Origin: an uncultured Bacteroidales bacterium | GTDB taxonomy: Bacteria; Bacteroidota; Bacteroidia; Bacteroidales; UBA932 | Assembly: GCA_947179325.1 (NCBI GenBank) | Contig: CAMXAU010000022.1 | Coordinates: 1-51,274, forward strand | Direction of reading: 5' to 3' | Length of the DNA stretch: 51,274 nt | Shown here: positions 49,979 to 51,274 of the stretch, in pieces | Layout of the letters: each line of letters starts with the position of its first letter | Numbering within the stretch: the stretch's first letter is position 1 | Notes under the pieces: generated by a model | Database searches by the model: none | Told to the model about the DNA's origin: nothing | Seen by the model: the letters and a program-made list of their open reading frames with translations, nothing else | Made by a program: the position numbers and the translations under genes

Positions 49979-51178
49979 ATGGCAACAATTAAAGTAAAAG
50001 TACGTCCGTCCAGCGTTCAAGGTAAAGTTGGGACAGTTTTTTATCAAGTAACTCATCGTCGTATTATACGACACATATCTACGGATTTACATATTCATCC
50101 TGAAGATTGGGATGAATATTCTCAGCGAATGCTCTCGACTGATACTGATGCTATCTTCTTTCGGAATCGTATAGAGCGTGATGTTGCACTATTAAACGCG
50201 ATTGTTAAAAAAATGGAAGCATTAGAACGGCCATATTCTACAGATGATGTAGTTCGACAATTCAGGACTCCTGATAAAGATGTTTCAGTAATATCTTTTA
50301 TGAAAGAACAAATTGACTATTTAAGACGCTGCCATCGATATGGAACAGCCCAAAATTATGAGCGGGCAATGAGAAGTTTTGCGGAATTTCTCAATGGGGA
50401 TATTGCTATTATTGCCTTCAATGAACAATTGGTTGAAAATTATAATGCATATTTGTTGCAGCGTGGTTTGGTAAGAAACTCTATCTCGTTCTATATGCGT
50501 ATAATACGAGCAGTATACAATAAAGCTGTACACCGACATATAGTGGAGCAGACAAGTCCTTTCCGGAATGTTTATACAGGCATAGATAAAACGAAGAAAA
50601 GATCTGTTGATGAAGCAATAATTGCTAGATTGTGTAAGCTTGACTTAACCCCCAAAAAATATCTGGAAATGACCAGGGACATATTCATTTTTAGCTATTG
50701 CGCTCGAGGAATGGCGTTCGTGGACATTGCGTTTCTTAAAAAGAAAAACATTGAGAACAATTTACTTTGCTATTCAAGACATAAAACGGGGCAACTTATA
50801 TCTGTCAGAATGGAGCCGAACATGACGAAAATTGTCGAAAAATATGCTGACTTTGTTAAAGATACAATCTATATTTTCCCAATTTTAATTTCATCTGAAA
50901 CACGTGATGCATATAATCAGTATCGAAAGGCTATAAATATGTATAATAGACAATTAAAAGAATTGTCCCGGATGTTGTCACTTCCAAGTGCGATTACTTC
51001 ATATACGGCTCGTCATAGCTGGGCAAATGCGGCTCGGAAACATAATGCTCCTATTTCAGTTATAAGTGCCGGTCTTGGCCATACATCGGAACAAACAACA
51101 CAAATATATCTTTCGTCGTTGGAAAACAGCGTTATAGATGCTGTAAATAAGGGGATTATATCAAAGTTATATAAATGA
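49979..51178 (+). CDS. Tyrosine recombinase (Bacteroidales integrase family)
   Basis: A 399-residue tyrosine recombinase. The arm-type N-terminal domain has the WD..YSQRM pattern, and a SAM-like core-binding domain covers about 103-200. The catalytic domain shows SYCARGMAFVDI (Arg243), SRHKTG (Lys269), TSYTARHSW (Arg345), GLGHTSEQTTQIYL (His368, Tyr377). The first histidine of the usual HxxR box is a tyrosine (Tyr342), as in many Bacteroidales relatives. Such enzymes integrate mobile elements or flip promoters of surface genes. The genes it serves would lie to the right of the window. An inverted repeat is found just upstream. Confidence 0.9.
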   Translation: MATIKVKVRPSSVQGKVGTVFYQVTHRRIIRHISTDLHIHPEDWDEYSQRMLSTDTDAIFFRNRIERDVALLNAIVKKMEALERPYSTDDVVRQFRTPDKDVSVISFMKEQIDYLRRCHRYGTAQNYERAMRSFAEFLNGDIAIIAFNEQLVENYNAYLLQRGLVRNSISFYMRIIRAVYNKAVHRHIVEQTSPFRNVYTGIDKTKKRSVDEAIIARLCKLDLTPKKYLEMTRDIFIFSYCARGMAFVDIAFLKKKNIENNLLCYSRHKTGQLISVRMEPNMTKIVEKYADFVKDTIYIFPILISSETRDAYNQYRKAINMYNRQLKELSRMLSLPSAITSYTARHSWANAARKHNAPISVISAGLGHTSEQTTQIYLSSLENSVIDAVNKGIISKLYK

Positions 51179-51274
51179 ATTCTACAAAAGAAATCTCACC
51201 AACATTAACTACAAAGATATATAAAAATACAGATAAAAGAAATTTGCAAAGATCCATAGGCAAACACTAGGTGG
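51179..51274. other. Right edge, no feature seen
   Basis: This AT-rich tail after the recombinase shows no gene, hairpin or promoter that I can support. Confidence 0.4.

Noticed and set aside
1..51274. tRNA or rRNA gene as an attachment site for the integrase
   Set aside because: I found no cloverleaf or rRNA sequence in the window on either strand by eye; a tRNA scan would be needed to be certain.

Overview
The window looks like a chromosomal segment of a Bacteroidales bacterium (phylum Bacteroidota). Many intergenic regions carry the Bacteroidetes promoter -7 box TAnnTTTG, ribosome-binding sites are mostly weak, and several families are typical of the group: DUF4252 proteins next to an ECF sigma factor, a GH78 lipoprotein, a Bacteroidales-type tyrosine recombinase and Bacteroidales AAA ATPase remnants. 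The genus cannot be fixed from the sequence.

Region 1 (about 1-23,520) is an AT-rich accessory block and reads as a defence island. In order it holds an HD-domain protein; an XRE regulator - ImmA/IrrE peptidase - PIN-like operon with a perfect operator-like inverted repeat on its promoter; a small exported repeat protein; a minus-strand helical protein of unknown family; IS21 and XRE remnants; a DUF1016 (YhcG) nuclease; a pair of reverse transcriptases followed by a candidate ncRNA with an ACACACA tract and a strong terminator (a DRT3-type system); a WG-repeat protein; a broken transposase; a five-gene minus-strand operon (cytosine-5 methyltransferase, MORC/MutL-like GHKL ATPase, Z1 helicase, DUF4420 PD-(D/E)XK nuclease, unknown 252-residue protein) resembling Mza/MORC-type restriction systems; a serine recombinase; and a PLD nuclease - SF2 helicase - DUF3427 protein.

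Region 2 (about 23,520-25,590) is a decay zone: a TonB-domain-like gene split by one in-frame stop, an IS110 transposase remnant and a Bacteroidales AAA ATPase pseudogene that has lost its Walker A segment.

Region 3 (about 25,590-49,510) is GC-richer and mostly housekeeping or metabolic: a repeat lipoprotein, an alpha/beta hydrolase, an HD hydrolase, a DUF4252 - ECF sigma - putative anti-sigma - DUF4252 operon, a zinc alcohol dehydrogenase, an FAD oxidoreductase, a divergent cupin/HxlR pair with palindromic operators, a 1,606-residue exonuclease-RecQ-UvrD fusion, a small winged-helix protein, an SbcD-SbcC-ATP-grasp operon, a membrane protein, an SMR transporter and an alpha-L-rhamnosidase lipoprotein.

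Region 4 (49,500 to the end) returns to AT-rich sequence with a tyrosine recombinase, probably the edge of another mobile or phase-variable element beyond the window. The most notable content is the DRT3-type RT pair with its candidate ncRNA and the five-gene methyltransferase-MORC-Z1 operon, lying within about 10 kb of each other.
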